A DNA stretch of 64,000 bases from an uncultured Eubacteriales bacterium (lineage in GTDB: Bacteria; Bacillota; Clostridia; Christensenellales; CAG-314). Shown here one piece after another: positions 45,660 to 55,246 of the stretch; within the stretch, counting starts at the first letter, position 1, and each line of letters starts with the position of its first letter. The stretch is taken from assembly GCA_900544545.1 (NCBI GenBank), contig UQVY01000001.1, positions 191,855 through 255,854 on the forward strand. Direction: 5' to 3'. Below the pieces are notes generated by a model. That model was not told where the DNA came from. It worked only from the letters and a program-made list of their open reading frames with translations, and made no database searches. The position numbers and the translations under genes were made by a program.

Positions 45660-47084
45660 ATGAATAAACTGAAGAGGTTTATAGGAGATAAGAATTTCTA
45701 TAAACAGGTTGCAAGGATAATAATTCCGATAATGATTCAGCAGCTTACGCTGTCGCTTGCGGGATACATAGACTCGCTGATGATCAATTCTTACGGCGGA
45801 GTAAGCGATCCTTCCGCATACAACGGAGTCAGTGCGGCGAATAAGCTTATGTTCGTTCTGAATTTCACCTGGATAGCAGCCGCTTCGGTCGCAAGCATAT
45901 TCATTTCACAGTTCTTCGGAGCCAAAAATTCGCGTAAAATCAACGAGTCTGTTCGTCTTTCGCTGTATATCGCGGTGATAATGGGCGTAATCGCGTTCTT
46001 TATCGTCGAATTCGCGGGCGACAGAGTCGTGGATATGTTCATTCAGGATCCGGTCAGCAGGAATTACGGATACAGATACCTCGATTACATAAAATGGGCT
46101 ACGGTCGTAACGGCTATGGGAATAGCTCTCTCCAACGCGTTCCGTTCGGTAGAGCAGACCGGCATACCTCTCGTTGCGGCGATTTCGGGTATCGTCGTCA
46201 ATATCTGTTTCAATTACTGCTTTATATTCGGTCATTTCGGATTCCCGGAAATGGACTCTGCTGGAGCGGCTCTTGCGACTCTTATTTCGAGGGTGGTCGA
46301 GGTTATCATTCTCTTCTGTATGGTTTTTTTCTCGAAAAAGTCGCAGTTCAAGACCGTTTTTTCGGAATTCAAGGTATCCGGAAATCTCGTAAAAAGCTTC
46401 GTGAAAAGAGGCGCGCCTTTGCTTCTGAACGAAACTTTATGGGCGACTTCGTCCGTTCTTTTCGCTATGTTTTATGCGTGGAAGGACGATACCTGGTATA
46501 ATGCTTACGCTTATTCGCAGAATATAACCGACCTGTTTTTCATTATGTTTGCGGGACTCGGAAGCGGTACCGCGGTAATAGTCGGAGCGAGCCTCGGAGC
46601 GGGAAACTTCGACGAAGCAAGGCTCAACGCGGACAGAATGAAAGGACTTGCGGTTATTCTCGGATTGGGATTGGGCATTCTTATGTTCTTTACGTCGCCT
46701 TATATAGCCGATTTGTTCCAACCTTCGCCCGAGGTCAAGGGAATGACCATAGACGTAGTGAATATAACGGCGGTTTTCCTTGCGATTTACGCATATAACG
46801 CGACGTGCTTCTATATTTTGCGAGCCGGCGGAGACAGCGTAAGAGCGTTTATTCTCGACCAGCTGCCGTCTTACGTGATAAGTATGCCTCTCGCTATAAT
46901 CTTCGGTATAAACGCGAAGGCCTGGGGGCTTTCGCTTGCGAACGTATTCCTTATCGCTCACGTCTGCGACATAATAAAGCTGTTTGTCTCGACTTTGTTT
47001 GTCCGTAAGGAAAAATGGGTAGTCAATCTTACCGTCGGCGACGAAGGAGAAAAGGAGCTTGAAAGACTCCTCGAAGAAGAATAA
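45660..47084 (+). CDS. MATE-family efflux transporter
   Basis: A second MATE transporter, 474 residues with about twelve membrane segments. The N-terminal IIPIMIQQLTLSLAGYIDSLMI corresponds to the first MATE helix, and the second half starts at GAPLLLNETLWATSSVLF. It is not a close copy of the neighbour at 43993: the sequences differ along their length, so this is not a recent tandem duplication. It is a single-gene unit between a consensus promoter and a strong terminator. The substrate is unknown. Confidence 0.91.
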   Translation: MNKLKRFIGDKNFYKQVARIIIPIMIQQLTLSLAGYIDSLMINSYGGVSDPSAYNGVSAANKLMFVLNFTWIAAASVASIFISQFFGAKNSRKINESVRLSLYIAVIMGVIAFFIVEFAGDRVVDMFIQDPVSRNYGYRYLDYIKWATVVTAMGIALSNAFRSVEQTGIPLVAAISGIVVNICFNYCFIFGHFGFPEMDSAGAALATLISRVVEVIILFCMVFFSKKSQFKTVFSEFKVSGNLVKSFVKRGAPLLLNETLWATSSVLFAMFYAWKDDTWYNAYAYSQNITDLFFIMFAGLGSGTAVIVGASLGAGNFDEARLNADRMKGLAVILGLGLGILMFFTSPYIADLFQPSPEVKGMTIDVVNITAVFLAIYAYNATCFYILRAGGDSVRAFILDQLPSYVISMPLAIIFGINAKAWGLSLANVFLIAHVCDIIKLFVSTLFVRKEKWVVNLTVGDEGEKELERLLEEE

Positions 47085-47091
47085 TTTACGG

Positions 47092-47119
47092 CCCGACGGT
47101 CTTTTCCGTCGGGTTTTTT
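47092..47119 (+). terminator. Intrinsic terminator after the second MATE gene
   Basis: An 8-bp stem CCCGACGG/CCGTCGGG with a 6-base loop and six Ts. Confidence 0.94.
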
Positions 47120-47180
47120 GATTCGTATGGGGTTATATCGGCGAAAAAAAAAGGTTTTTTATGCTCGATGAAGGAAAAAT

Positions 47181-47209
47181 TTGACAAAAATCGCTTATTG
47201 TGGTATACT
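47181..47209 (+). promoter_or_regulatory. Sigma-A promoter for the phosphohexomutase gene
   Basis: TTGACA at 47181-47186, a 17-base spacer and TATACT at 47204-47209. Confidence 0.88.
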
Positions 47210-47263
47210 GAACGGGTATACGGCGTATTGACTCCGATATTACCTGAAACGGGAGGAATTTGT

Positions 47264-48916
47264 ATGGATATAATTTGGGAAAGATATAACGAGTGGCTCA
47301 ATAACTGTGACGGAGAAATGCACGCCGAACTCGAGTCGATGACTCCCGAGGCGATGAAAGACGCCTTTTATGCGGAATTGAAATTCGGGACGGCGGGACT
47401 GAGAGGTAAAATCGGCGCGGGTACGGATAAGCTCAACGTATTTACCGTGGCGCGCGCGACTCAGGGACTCGCGGACTATCTGAAATCGACTGGCGGGAAA
47501 AAGGTTGCGATAAGCTACGACAGCAGAATCAAGTCCGATCTTTTCGCCGTCGTTGCGGCGGAGGTTCTCGTAGAAAGCGGAATAAACGTTATCATCGTTT
47601 CGGATATGATGCCGACGCCTTATATGTCGTATATGATTAGGTATTATAAATGCGACGCCGGAATAATGATTACCGCAAGCCATAATCCCAAGGAATATAA
47701 CGGTTATAAGGTTTCGGGAAGCGACGGTTGTCAGATCAACGACGAAACGGCCGAAAAAATCCTTGCCTGCATCGATAAATACGGATATTTCGGAATAAAA
47801 CGATTCAGTTTCGATCAGGCTCTTCGTTACGGAATGATAAAATACGCGGGAACGGACGTCAAAGAGAGCTATCTCCGCGAAGTCTGGAATTGCGGAATCA
47901 CTCACGAAGCGGACGGGCTTTCCGTGACTTACAGCGCGTTGAACGGCACGGGAATCAAGCTGATTCCGGAGATTTTCGACAGACTCGGAGTGAAGTGCAA
48001 TAAAGTCGAAACGCAGTGCGTCAAAGACGGAACCTTCAGGACGTGTCCTTACCCCAACCCCGAAAAACCGGAGGCTATGGAACTTGCCGTTCGTCAGGCG
48101 ATAGAACGCGGAAGCGATCTGGTTATCGCAACCGATCCGGACGCCGACAGAGTGGGAGTCGCCGTCATTAAAAACGGAAAAGCCGATTTGCTCTCGGGTA
48201 ACGAAACCGGATTGCTTCTCACGGATTATATTCTGAAAAACAAGAGAAAGATAAAGCGTCCAATCGTCATCAAGAGCATAGTAACGACTCGTCTTACGGA
48301 GAAGATCTGCGCTTCTTACGGAGCGGAACTTATCAACGTTCTTACGGGATTCAAGTATATCGGCGGAAAGGTTACCGAACTTGAGAAAAAGGGGGAAGCG
48401 GAGAGATTTGTTCTCGGTTTCGAAGAGAGTTACGGTTATCTCCCGGGAAGCTACGTAAGGGATAAGGACGCCATGTCGGCGTCTATGCTTATCTGCGAGA
48501 TGGCTGCCGATTACAAGCGTAAAGGAAAAACTCTCCGCGACGCACTCAACGGAATATATGCGATTTACGGCCTCGAAGAAGAAAAGCTCGTAAGTTACAG
48601 ATTCGAGGGCGCGGAAGGAAGCCGTCTGATTTCGGATATAATGGTTCATTTCCGCAGCAATCTTCCGACCGTTATAGGCGGACTCGCGGTAAAAGAAAAA
48701 ACCGATTTTCTGACCGACGACACGGAACTCGTCAGATCGAACGTTCTGAGATTCGTTCTCGAAAAGGACGCGCAGATTATTCTTCGTCCGTCGGGAACGG
48801 AGCCGCTTATGAAGGCTTATTTGTCCGTATGCGGAGACAAAGAAAGCAATTCCGCAATTATTGTCGCTATGAGCGACTGGCTTGAAGGGGAAATCGGGAG
48901 CGTTACCGGACGCTGA
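47264..48916 (+). CDS. Phosphoglucomutase/phosphomannomutase (alpha-D-phosphohexomutase)
   Basis: Interconverts hexose 1- and 6-phosphates. It is 550 residues, matching the PgcA-type clostridial phosphoglucomutase rather than the shorter GlmM encoded at 37666. Motifs: FGTAGLRGKIGAGTD near the N-terminus, phosphoserine Ser139 in TASHNPKEYNG, metal-binding DPDADRVG, sugar-binding FEESYGYLPG and phosphate-binding RPSGTEPLMK. The start is ATG 47264 with GGGAGGAA upstream; the longer frame would begin before the promoter's transcript start. Confidence 0.94.
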   Translation: MDIIWERYNEWLNNCDGEMHAELESMTPEAMKDAFYAELKFGTAGLRGKIGAGTDKLNVFTVARATQGLADYLKSTGGKKVAISYDSRIKSDLFAVVAAEVLVESGINVIIVSDMMPTPYMSYMIRYYKCDAGIMITASHNPKEYNGYKVSGSDGCQINDETAEKILACIDKYGYFGIKRFSFDQALRYGMIKYAGTDVKESYLREVWNCGITHEADGLSVTYSALNGTGIKLIPEIFDRLGVKCNKVETQCVKDGTFRTCPYPNPEKPEAMELAVRQAIERGSDLVIATDPDADRVGVAVIKNGKADLLSGNETGLLLTDYILKNKRKIKRPIVIKSIVTTRLTEKICASYGAELINVLTGFKYIGGKVTELEKKGEAERFVLGFEESYGYLPGSYVRDKDAMSASMLICEMAADYKRKGKTLRDALNGIYAIYGLEEEKLVSYRFEGAEGSRLISDIMVHFRSNLPTVIGGLAVKEKTDFLTDDTELVRSNVLRFVLEKDAQIILRPSGTEPLMKAYLSVCGDKESNSAIIVAMSDWLEGEIGSVTGR

Positions 48917-49005
48917 GTAAAATCGGATTTTCATTTTTAATTCTTCCGAGGAATATAATTATCATTATCCGGATTTTTCGTCGGGATTTCGCGGGGGGAT
49001 CAGAA

Positions 49006-50292
49006 GTGATAGTTTGTAAATTCGGAGGGTCTTCGCTTTCTTGCAGGGAATCGATAGAGAGAGTCGCCGAGATAGTCCGATCGAACGACGCGAGAAGGTT
49101 CGTCGTCGTTTCCGCTATGGGGAGAGCTTCTCCGAAAGAAGAAAAGATAACGGATCTTCTCATTAAAGCCTATAACGGCGATGAAATCGCTCGGGAGGAA
49201 GTCAGATTCCGTCACGAGAAACTTTGTCGGGAATTGTCCCTTCCGAGTATAACCGACGAACTTGACCGAATAGACGAGGCTTTTAAGAAGGGTTGCGGTT
49301 TCGATTATTTCGTTTCGCGGGGGGAATACCTTATGGCGAAGATTATTTCCGGACTTCTCGGTATGCCTTTTATCGACGGAACGGAAATAGCCGCGTTTTC
49401 CGACGAAGGAAGATGGCTTATAAAGGAAACTTTCGTAAAGGCTACCGAAAACCTTAAAAAATACGATTGCGGAGTAATCGCGGGGTTTTACGGAGAGGAC
49501 GGATTCGGAAGAGTCAGACTTTTTGACAGGGGCGGAAGCGATATATCGGGAGCCGTTGCGGCGTACGCTCTGGACGCGGATCTTTACGAAAACTGGACGG
49601 ACGTAGACGGATTTCTCTCGGCGGATCCGGAAAGGAACGACAGAGCCGAGGTTATAAGATGCCTTTCCTACGGGGAGCTTGCGGAGCTTTCTTATTACGG
49701 GGCGAGAGTTCTTCATTATCTTTCGGTTGTCCCTTTGACTTATAAGCTGATTCCGCTTTGCGTCAGAAACACCTTCAATACCGAAGCTGCGGGTACTACG
49801 GTTACTTATCGGGCTTCGGAAGGAGTAAAGGGGATTGCGGTCAAAGACGGAGTCCTTTACGAGATTCAGTGCGACGCCGAGCCTGTACAAAGGCTTTTTC
49901 CCGACGCGGTCAGAACCGTCAACGGGATAAGGCTTTTCAGTTTCGATCCGGAAACGAAGGCAAAACTTATCCGTTCGGGAGTCGTTCTTCGTATGAAAAT
50001 GACCGAAGCTTCGGTTATAGCCGCGGCAAGCTGTCGGTACGGAGATTTCGGAGAAATTTGCCGCGAGCTTGCTTCCGAGGGGATAGAACCGCTTTTTGCG
50101 GAGTATTCGGGGAGCTTCGTTCATATTTGCGTGGAGCGGGTTAAATCCGGATTCGTCTCGGAATTGATATACGATAAACTATTAGGAGAAAAGAAACGAT
50201 TCGATGTGGGACGTTATTCTCGATGCACTGATAGATGCGCTGAAGGTATTTCCGTTCATCTTTCTGGTGTATCTGTTGATAGAACTGATTGA
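49006..50292 (+). CDS. Aspartate kinase
   Basis: Phosphorylates aspartate, feeding Asd (encoded at 5138) and the dap pathway. The N-terminal CKFGGSSL and FDRGGSDISGAVAAY match the kinase fold, and VSRGEYLMAK the substrate site. The C-terminal part (from about residue 265) carries two ACT-like segments (GIAVKDGVLY, MTEASVIAA), so feedback control by an amino acid is plausible. The start is GTG 49006 with GGGGG upstream. The frame runs 89 bases into the next gene; the normal C-terminus would be near YDKLLGEKKRF, so a late frameshift or a natural extension is possible. Confidence 0.9.
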   Translation: MIVCKFGGSSLSCRESIERVAEIVRSNDARRFVVVSAMGRASPKEEKITDLLIKAYNGDEIAREEVRFRHEKLCRELSLPSITDELDRIDEAFKKGCGFDYFVSRGEYLMAKIISGLLGMPFIDGTEIAAFSDEGRWLIKETFVKATENLKKYDCGVIAGFYGEDGFGRVRLFDRGGSDISGAVAAYALDADLYENWTDVDGFLSADPERNDRAEVIRCLSYGELAELSYYGARVLHYLSVVPLTYKLIPLCVRNTFNTEAAGTTVTYRASEGVKGIAVKDGVLYEIQCDAEPVQRLFPDAVRTVNGIRLFSFDPETKAKLIRSGVVLRMKMTEASVIAAASCRYGDFGEICRELASEGIEPLFAEYSGSFVHICVERVKSGFVSELIYDKLLGEKKRFDVGRYSRCTDRCAEGISVHLSGVSVDRTD

Positions 50293-51055
50293 GGAAAAAC
50301 TCGAAAAAAGCAACAGAAAAAGCTTTATTGCAGGCAAATCCGCGCCGGTTTTCGCCGCGCTTCTCGGAATAATTCCGCAATGCGGATTTTCCGTTATGGC
50401 AGCCAAGCTTTACGACAAAAAAATGATAACTACGGGAACGATTCTCGCCGTTTTTCTGGCGACGAGCGACGAAGCCGTGGTCATTCTTCTGACGAACGGA
50501 ACGAAAATCTCTTCGATTCTGCCGCTGCTGGCGATAAAACTCGTTTTCGCGGTTATCGTAGGTATGGCGGCAAACGCCGTACTCAAGGAAAAAACCGCGG
50601 CTTTCGACGACGAGGAGTGTATGTGCGGACACGAAGAACACGCCGAAAGCAAATGGAGGAAATACCTGCTTCATCCGCTCGGACACGCGGCTGTCGTTTT
50701 CGCTTATATTCTGGCGGTAAATCTCGTTTTCGGAACGATCGTTCATTTCGTGGGCAAAGACAGTTTCGTTGCGTTTATCTCGGGAAGCAAAGCCTTTCAG
50801 CCTCTTCTTACTTGCCTTATAGGGCTTATTCCCAACTGCGCTTCGTCCGTTATAATCACGCAGGCTTATATTCTCGGCGGAATATCTTTCGGAAGCTGTC
50901 TTGCGGGGCTTTGCGTAAATGCGGGATTGGGCTACGCCGTTCTTCTGAAGGATAAATCCAATCTGAAGCGCAACCTGTTGCTTATCGGAACGACTTTCGT
51001 TTTGAGCGTAGCTCTGGGATACGCGACGAATCTGGTCGTCGGACTTATCGCATAG
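50204..51055 (+). CDS. Putative heavy-metal/manganese transporter (ArsP_2-like membrane protein)
   Basis: A 283-residue protein with eight to ten hydrophobic segments in two similar halves: GIIPQCGFSVMAAKLY in the first and GLIPNCASSVIITQAY in the second, an internal repeat typical of the putative manganese/arsenic exporter family. A central loop is Cys/His/acid-rich (EECMCGHEEHAES), fitting metal binding. The metal is not known. It begins inside the end of the aspartokinase frame. AGGAG lies about 16 bases before the ATG, further than usual. Confidence 0.82.
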   Translation: MWDVILDALIDALKVFPFIFLVYLLIELIEEKLEKSNRKSFIAGKSAPVFAALLGIIPQCGFSVMAAKLYDKKMITTGTILAVFLATSDEAVVILLTNGTKISSILPLLAIKLVFAVIVGMAANAVLKEKTAAFDDEECMCGHEEHAESKWRKYLLHPLGHAAVVFAYILAVNLVFGTIVHFVGKDSFVAFISGSKAFQPLLTCLIGLIPNCASSVIITQAYILGGISFGSCLAGLCVNAGLGYAVLLKDKSNLKRNLLLIGTTFVLSVALGYATNLVVGLIA

Positions 51056-51063
51056 GTGAAAAA

Positions 51064-52419
51064 ATGACTCCGCTTTACGATTTGCTTTTTGAGTACGCCG
51101 CAAGAAAAAGTCTTCGGCTCCATATGCCCGGACATAAAGGGAAAATCGACCGAGGTTTTCTGAAAGACTTTTCGGAATTCGATCTTACCGAGCTTGACGT
51201 AACCGACAATCTTTTCGAGCCGACGGGAGCAATTCTCGAGGCGGAGAGGCTTTATGCGGAGCTTTTCGGAGTGAAGTACGCTCTTTTTTCGGTCAACGGA
51301 AGCTCTTCCGGTAATTTTGCTTTTGCGGCGCAGGGGAAGGTCGTAGCCGTGGACAGACTCAGTCATAAATCCCTTTTCGAAGCTCTTCGTCTGATGAAAA
51401 AGCCCACCGTCGTAATCGAGAGGAGAGTAAACGACGGAATGGTCGAGCCGATTTCTTTGAAGGATATAAAAGAAACGCTTGAACTTTATCCCGAAATCGA
51501 CGTTTTCGTGCTCACGTCGCCCGATTATTACGGACAGACGGTGAATCTTCCCGAAATCCGCGCCTTTCTGAAAGCAAAAGGGAAAAAACTTTTCGTCGAT
51601 TCGGCTCACGGAGCGCATTTCGGATTGAGCCCGCTTCTTCCGGAATCTACCGCGAAGAATTCCGACGCCTGCGTCGTGTCCGTTCATAAAACTCTCGGCG
51701 GTCTCAATCAGACTGCCGTACTGCTTTCCGATTCGGACGAGCTTATAGACGATCTGAAGCGGGATTTATATGCTTTTATGACGACGAGTCCGTCTTTCGG
51801 ACTTATGGCGAGCATAGATCTTGCGAGAGAATATGCCGCAGAAAACGCAGGGAAGTACGACGTTCTTTATGAAAGACGAAGGATTTTCGACGAAAAAATA
51901 AAGAAAATCGGGCTTTTTTCGGAGAAAAACGATGACTTTACGCGAGTAGTCGTCAATTGCGAAGGGTACGGCGTTTCTGCGGAGGAGGTCGGAGCCGCTT
52001 TGGAAAGAGAAAACGTTTTTCTCGAAATGACCGACAAAAAAAGACTCGTTGCGATAACTACGATTTACGACGATGAGGACGTATTCGAAAGATTATACGA
52101 GGCTTTGGAAAGAATACGTCCGATTTTTGAAAATCGGAAAGAAATCTGCGAAAAAACGCGAAAAAACGCGGCGTATAACGATAGGAAAGCGGCTTTCGGA
52201 CTTAAAAGATACCCGCTCGTCGGAGAGGTCCCGATTTCGGAGGCGGATGGCTGCGTTTCAGCCGAGACGATTTTAAAAATGCCGCCGTGTATTCCCGTTC
52301 TTTTGGACGGAGAGACGATTTCCGCCGAGGTTTTAAAGGAAATAAAGAGTATTCCTTTGCAAGACGGAAAGGAGAGAAAGAAATTAAAGGTCAGATATGA
52401 AAGGATTGATAACGTTTGA
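51064..52419 (+). CDS. Orn/Lys/Arg decarboxylase-family protein (YaaO-like)
   Basis: A PLP enzyme of the fold-type I basic amino-acid decarboxylase family. The N-terminal LHMPGHKGK motif, FVDSAHGAHFG and the PLP lysine in SVHKTLGGLNQ are all visible. At 451 residues it has the short YaaO/SpeA architecture without the N-terminal wing domain. Its place immediately before tmk, holB and ricT matches yaaO in Bacillus. Whether it uses arginine, lysine or ornithine cannot be decided here. It overlaps tmk by 23 bases. Confidence 0.88.
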   Translation: MTPLYDLLFEYAARKSLRLHMPGHKGKIDRGFLKDFSEFDLTELDVTDNLFEPTGAILEAERLYAELFGVKYALFSVNGSSSGNFAFAAQGKVVAVDRLSHKSLFEALRLMKKPTVVIERRVNDGMVEPISLKDIKETLELYPEIDVFVLTSPDYYGQTVNLPEIRAFLKAKGKKLFVDSAHGAHFGLSPLLPESTAKNSDACVVSVHKTLGGLNQTAVLLSDSDELIDDLKRDLYAFMTTSPSFGLMASIDLAREYAAENAGKYDVLYERRRIFDEKIKKIGLFSEKNDDFTRVVVNCEGYGVSAEEVGAALERENVFLEMTDKKRLVAITTIYDDEDVFERLYEALERIRPIFENRKEICEKTRKNAAYNDRKAAFGLKRYPLVGEVPISEADGCVSAETILKMPPCIPVLLDGETISAEVLKEIKSIPLQDGKERKKLKVRYERIDNV

Positions 52420-53023
52420 AGGCTGCGAGGGCGTAGGAAAAAGCACGCAGCTCAGAATGCTCGGGAATTTTTGCAGAGAGAAAGGAATCGACGCCGTTTT
52501 TACGCGTGAACCGGGCGGAAGCAGGGTTGCCGAAAGTATAAGAAGAATCATTCTCGACGCAAGAAATTCCGCTATGTCGAACGAATGCGAGGCTCTCTTG
52601 TACGCGGCGGCGAGAAATCAGCACATTTACGATATAATAAAACCCGCTCTCGAAAAAGGAAGATTGGTTTTTTGCGACAGATATATAGACAGTACGTTTG
52701 CTTACCAGGGAATTGCGAGAGGTTTGGGCGCGGAAACTGCGGACAGGCTCAACAAAATGGCCGTAGGCGATTTTTATCCCGAGCTGACTATATTCCTCGA
52801 TCTCGATCCCGTATCGTCTTTTGCCCGTAAGGGCGGCCCGAATAAAAAAGACAGACTCGAAATTCAGGGACGGGAATTCTTCAGGAAAGTTTACGAAGGA
52901 TATATTATTGCCGCGAAAAGAGCTCCCGAAAGAATAGTAAGACTTGACGCGTCGGGCAATACGGAGGAAACTCATGCGCTCGTGGTTGATTTATTGAGAA
53001 AAAAGGGCATAATCGATGTATGA
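52397..53023 (+). CDS. tmk: Thymidylate kinase
   Basis: Phosphorylates dTMP to dTDP. The P-loop FEGCEGVGKST is at residues 7-17, the DR(Y) motif CDRYIDSTFAYQG lies near residue 94, and the LID region GGPNKKDRLE follows a DLDP motif. Length is 208 residues. GGAGAGAAAG-type signals lie in the end of the upstream gene. The tmk-holB-ricT order is typical of Firmicutes. Confidence 0.96.
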   Translation: MKGLITFEGCEGVGKSTQLRMLGNFCREKGIDAVFTREPGGSRVAESIRRIILDARNSAMSNECEALLYAAARNQHIYDIIKPALEKGRLVFCDRYIDSTFAYQGIARGLGAETADRLNKMAVGDFYPELTIFLDLDPVSSFARKGGPNKKDRLEIQGREFFRKVYEGYIIAAKRAPERIVRLDASGNTEETHALVVDLLRKKGIIDV

Positions 53024-53987
53024 TCTGATTGAAACGGTTAAAAAATCCGCCGAATTTCAAAAGCTGAAAAGGGATAAGGATTCGGGACGGCTTTATCACG
53101 GGTATATCGTCGAAAGTAACGATACGAGATACGTCGACGCTTTTACGGAGGCGTTCACGATGCTTCTTATGTGCGGAAAAGACGGTTGCGGAGAATGCGA
53201 TACCTGTCGTAAAATCAAATCCGGAGTCCATATGGACGTTTTTCGGTTTCCGTGCGGAGGAAGAAAAATCATCAGTGCGCAAAGCGATATAGCCGTTTTT
53301 AACGACGGGTACGCTTTCAGCCCTCTTGAGGGCGGAGCAAGGGTTTTCGTTTTCGACTCGGTTAATTCGGTCAGGGACGACTGGCAGAATAAAATGCTGA
53401 AATCCCTCGAAGAGCCTCGCGAAGGCAATTTCATCATAATAAGAACGGACGGGGCGGAAAAGCTTTTGCCGACCGTCAGAAGCAGGTGCGCCTTTCTGAA
53501 GCTTCCGAGTCCGTCGGCCGTCGTTACTGCGGATTTTTTGATTTCGGAGGGCTGCGACGAGGAAGAAGCCGAAGAAGCCGCGTGGCTTTTCGACGGAAAT
53601 CTTACGCTTTCGGAGGCTTTTTGCAGAAACGGAGGGAAAAAAGCTACCGACGGTCTTTTCGAAATGCTTAAAAACTGTAATTCGAGCCGCGACTGCGTGA
53701 GATACGTTCCGGAAATCGTTTCTTACAGGGACGATTCCTTTCTGTTGTTTTCGGCTTTGTCCGCAATATTCAGAAGACTTGCGGAATGTCATTGCGGACT
53801 CGAAGTTCCTTTCAGAAAAGACGATTTCGCCGTTATCGGGAAGGCGTATTCGCTTAAAGCGGCAGGCGAAATTTCAAAGTTGTTTATAAAAGAGAAAAAA
53901 AGAGTCGGGCAGGGCGTTTCGTTTCAGGCGATAGCCGACGACCTTCTGCTCGGAATGATGGAGGTTAAATACAGATGCCGTCAATAG
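53016..53987 (+). CDS. holB: DNA polymerase III delta' subunit (HolB-like)
   Basis: Clamp-loader subunit. It is 323 residues and overlaps tmk by 8 and ricT by 13 bases. The zinc-binding cysteines are in LMCGKDGCGECDTCRKIK; the downstream AAA features KMLKSLEEPREGNF and RSRC (arginine finger region) are kept. As in other delta' subunits the P-loop is not functional: the expected lysine motif is absent. The C-terminal collar domain is weakly conserved. The identity rests strongly on its place between tmk and ricT. Confidence 0.88.
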   Translation: MYDLIETVKKSAEFQKLKRDKDSGRLYHGYIVESNDTRYVDAFTEAFTMLLMCGKDGCGECDTCRKIKSGVHMDVFRFPCGGRKIISAQSDIAVFNDGYAFSPLEGGARVFVFDSVNSVRDDWQNKMLKSLEEPREGNFIIIRTDGAEKLLPTVRSRCAFLKLPSPSAVVTADFLISEGCDEEEAEEAAWLFDGNLTLSEAFCRNGGKKATDGLFEMLKNCNSSRDCVRYVPEIVSYRDDSFLLFSALSAIFRRLAECHCGLEVPFRKDDFAVIGKAYSLKAAGEISKLFIKEKKRVGQGVSFQAIADDLLLGMMEVKYRCRQ

Positions 53988-54844
53988 TTGGCGTTAGATT
54001 CAGAAATGCCGGTAAGATATATTATTTCGATCCGACGAACGTCGTTTTCAATCGCGGGGACGGAGTTATCGTCGAAACGGTGAGGGGCGTGGAATACGGA
54101 AAGGTCGTTATTCCGAATAAAGACGTTCCTGAAAAGGAAATAGTCGGACAACTCAAACCTATTATCAGGCCGGCTACCGATAAAGATAAAGAACAATACG
54201 AGAAAAACCTCGAAAAACGCGAAGAGGCTATGAAAATATGCCGCGAAAAGATTCAGAAGCACGGACTCGATATGAAGCTTATCGACGTGGAATTCACTTT
54301 CGACAATTCGAAAGTCATCTTTTATTTCACGTCCGAAGGCAGAGTGGATTTCCGTAATCTTGCAAAGGATCTCGCGGGAGTATTCAGAATCAGAATAGAG
54401 CTTAGGCAGATAGGAATAAGAGACGTAACCAAAATCATCGGCGGACTCGGAAGCTGCGGAAGACCTTGCTGCTGTTCGGCTCATCTCGGCGATTTCGAGA
54501 GAGTTTCCATAAAAATGGCGAAGGTTCAGGGGCTTTCCCTCAATCCGACTAAAATCAGCGGACTTTGCGGAAGACTTATGTGCTGTTTAAAGTACGAAAA
54601 CGACCATTACGTCGAAACGAGTAAGCTTATGCCCAAAATCGGAAGCGAAATCAAGACTCCCGACGGAAAGGCAATCGTCGAGAGCTTTAACGTTCTTTCC
54701 AAGACGGTCAAGGCTCGGTTCGATAAGGATAACGGAGCCGAATTCAGAGATTACAAGCTTGCCGACGTTCAGTCGAAGGTCAAGGCGTCCGAGGCTTACG
54801 ACAACGACTCGGATACGGACGAAATCGCCGAATCCGATGATTGA
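53975..54844 (+). CDS. ricT: PSP1-domain protein RicT (YaaT)
   Basis: In Bacillus subtilis RicT forms the iron-sulphur RicAFT complex that aids RNase Y-dependent mRNA processing and Spo0A activation. The PSP1 domain is clear: VRGVEYGKVV near residue 37, CREKIQKHGLDMKLIDVE, DLAGVFRIRIELRQIG, and the two Cys clusters GSCGRPCCCSAH and GLCGRLMCCLKY. Length is 289 residues with an acidic C-terminal tail. The partner genes ricA and ricF are not in this window. Confidence 0.94.
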   Translation: MPSIVGVRFRNAGKIYYFDPTNVVFNRGDGVIVETVRGVEYGKVVIPNKDVPEKEIVGQLKPIIRPATDKDKEQYEKNLEKREEAMKICREKIQKHGLDMKLIDVEFTFDNSKVIFYFTSEGRVDFRNLAKDLAGVFRIRIELRQIGIRDVTKIIGGLGSCGRPCCCSAHLGDFERVSIKMAKVQGLSLNPTKISGLCGRLMCCLKYENDHYVETSKLMPKIGSEIKTPDGKAIVESFNVLSKTVKARFDKDNGAEFRDYKLADVQSKVKASEAYDNDSDTDEIAESDD

Positions 54845-54921
54845 CGCAAAGGCTTTACGGATTTAAAGCAGTGTGACGAATTCTTTAAAAAATAATAGGA
54901 AACCACTCCCTTTTAAATCGA

Positions 54922-54950
54922 TTGACAGATTTGAAAGGCGGTGATATAAT
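54922..54950 (+). promoter_or_regulatory. Consensus sigma-A promoter for the ferredoxin gene
   Basis: TTGACA at 54922-54927, a 17-base spacer and TATAAT at 54945-54950 match consensus exactly, pointing to strong expression. Confidence 0.9.
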
Positions 54951-54996
54951 GAAGACAGCATCGGAAGATGCAAAAAAACATAAGGAGATATGAAAA

Positions 54997-55167
54997 ATGC
55001 CTCACAAAATCGGTGACGAATGTATTAAATGCGGTTCCTGCGCAGCGACCTGCCCCATCGGATGTATATCCGAAGGTGACGACAGATACGTTATAGACGC
55101 TTCTCAGTGCGTTGATTGCGGTGCGTGTGCAGCTCAGTGCCCTGTAAATGCAATTACTGGTGAATAA
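54997..55167 (+). CDS. 2[4Fe-4S] ferredoxin
   Basis: A 56-residue clostridial-type ferredoxin. It contains two full Cys-x2-Cys-x2-Cys-x3-Cys-Pro motifs, CIKCGSCAATCP and CVDCGACAAQCP, the second followed by VNAITGE at the C-terminus. AAGGAG lies before the ATG. It has a perfect sigma-A promoter and a strong stem-loop after the stop, so it is a highly expressed single gene. It is a likely electron donor for anaerobic metabolism and radical SAM enzymes. Confidence 0.96.
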   Translation: MPHKIGDECIKCGSCAATCPIGCISEGDDRYVIDASQCVDCGACAAQCPVNAITGE

Positions 55168-55197
55168 TTGCGAAAAACGAAGTCAAAGGCTTTGCTG

Positions 55198-55229
55198 AAG
55201 GTTGCCCGACGTCGGTCGGGCGACCTTTA
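55198..55229 (+). terminator. Terminator after the ferredoxin gene
   Basis: A 13-bp stem AAGGTTGCCCGAC/GTCGGGCGACCTT (one G-U pair) with a GTCG loop and a short T tract. Some read-through into the next gene is possible, since no separate promoter is obvious there. Confidence 0.82.
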
Positions 55230-55246
55230 TCAAAAGTTTTTCCCGT

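Noticed and set aside
45481..45663. 60-codon open frame before the second MATE gene
   Set aside because: It runs across a perfect sigma-A promoter and has no ribosome binding site.
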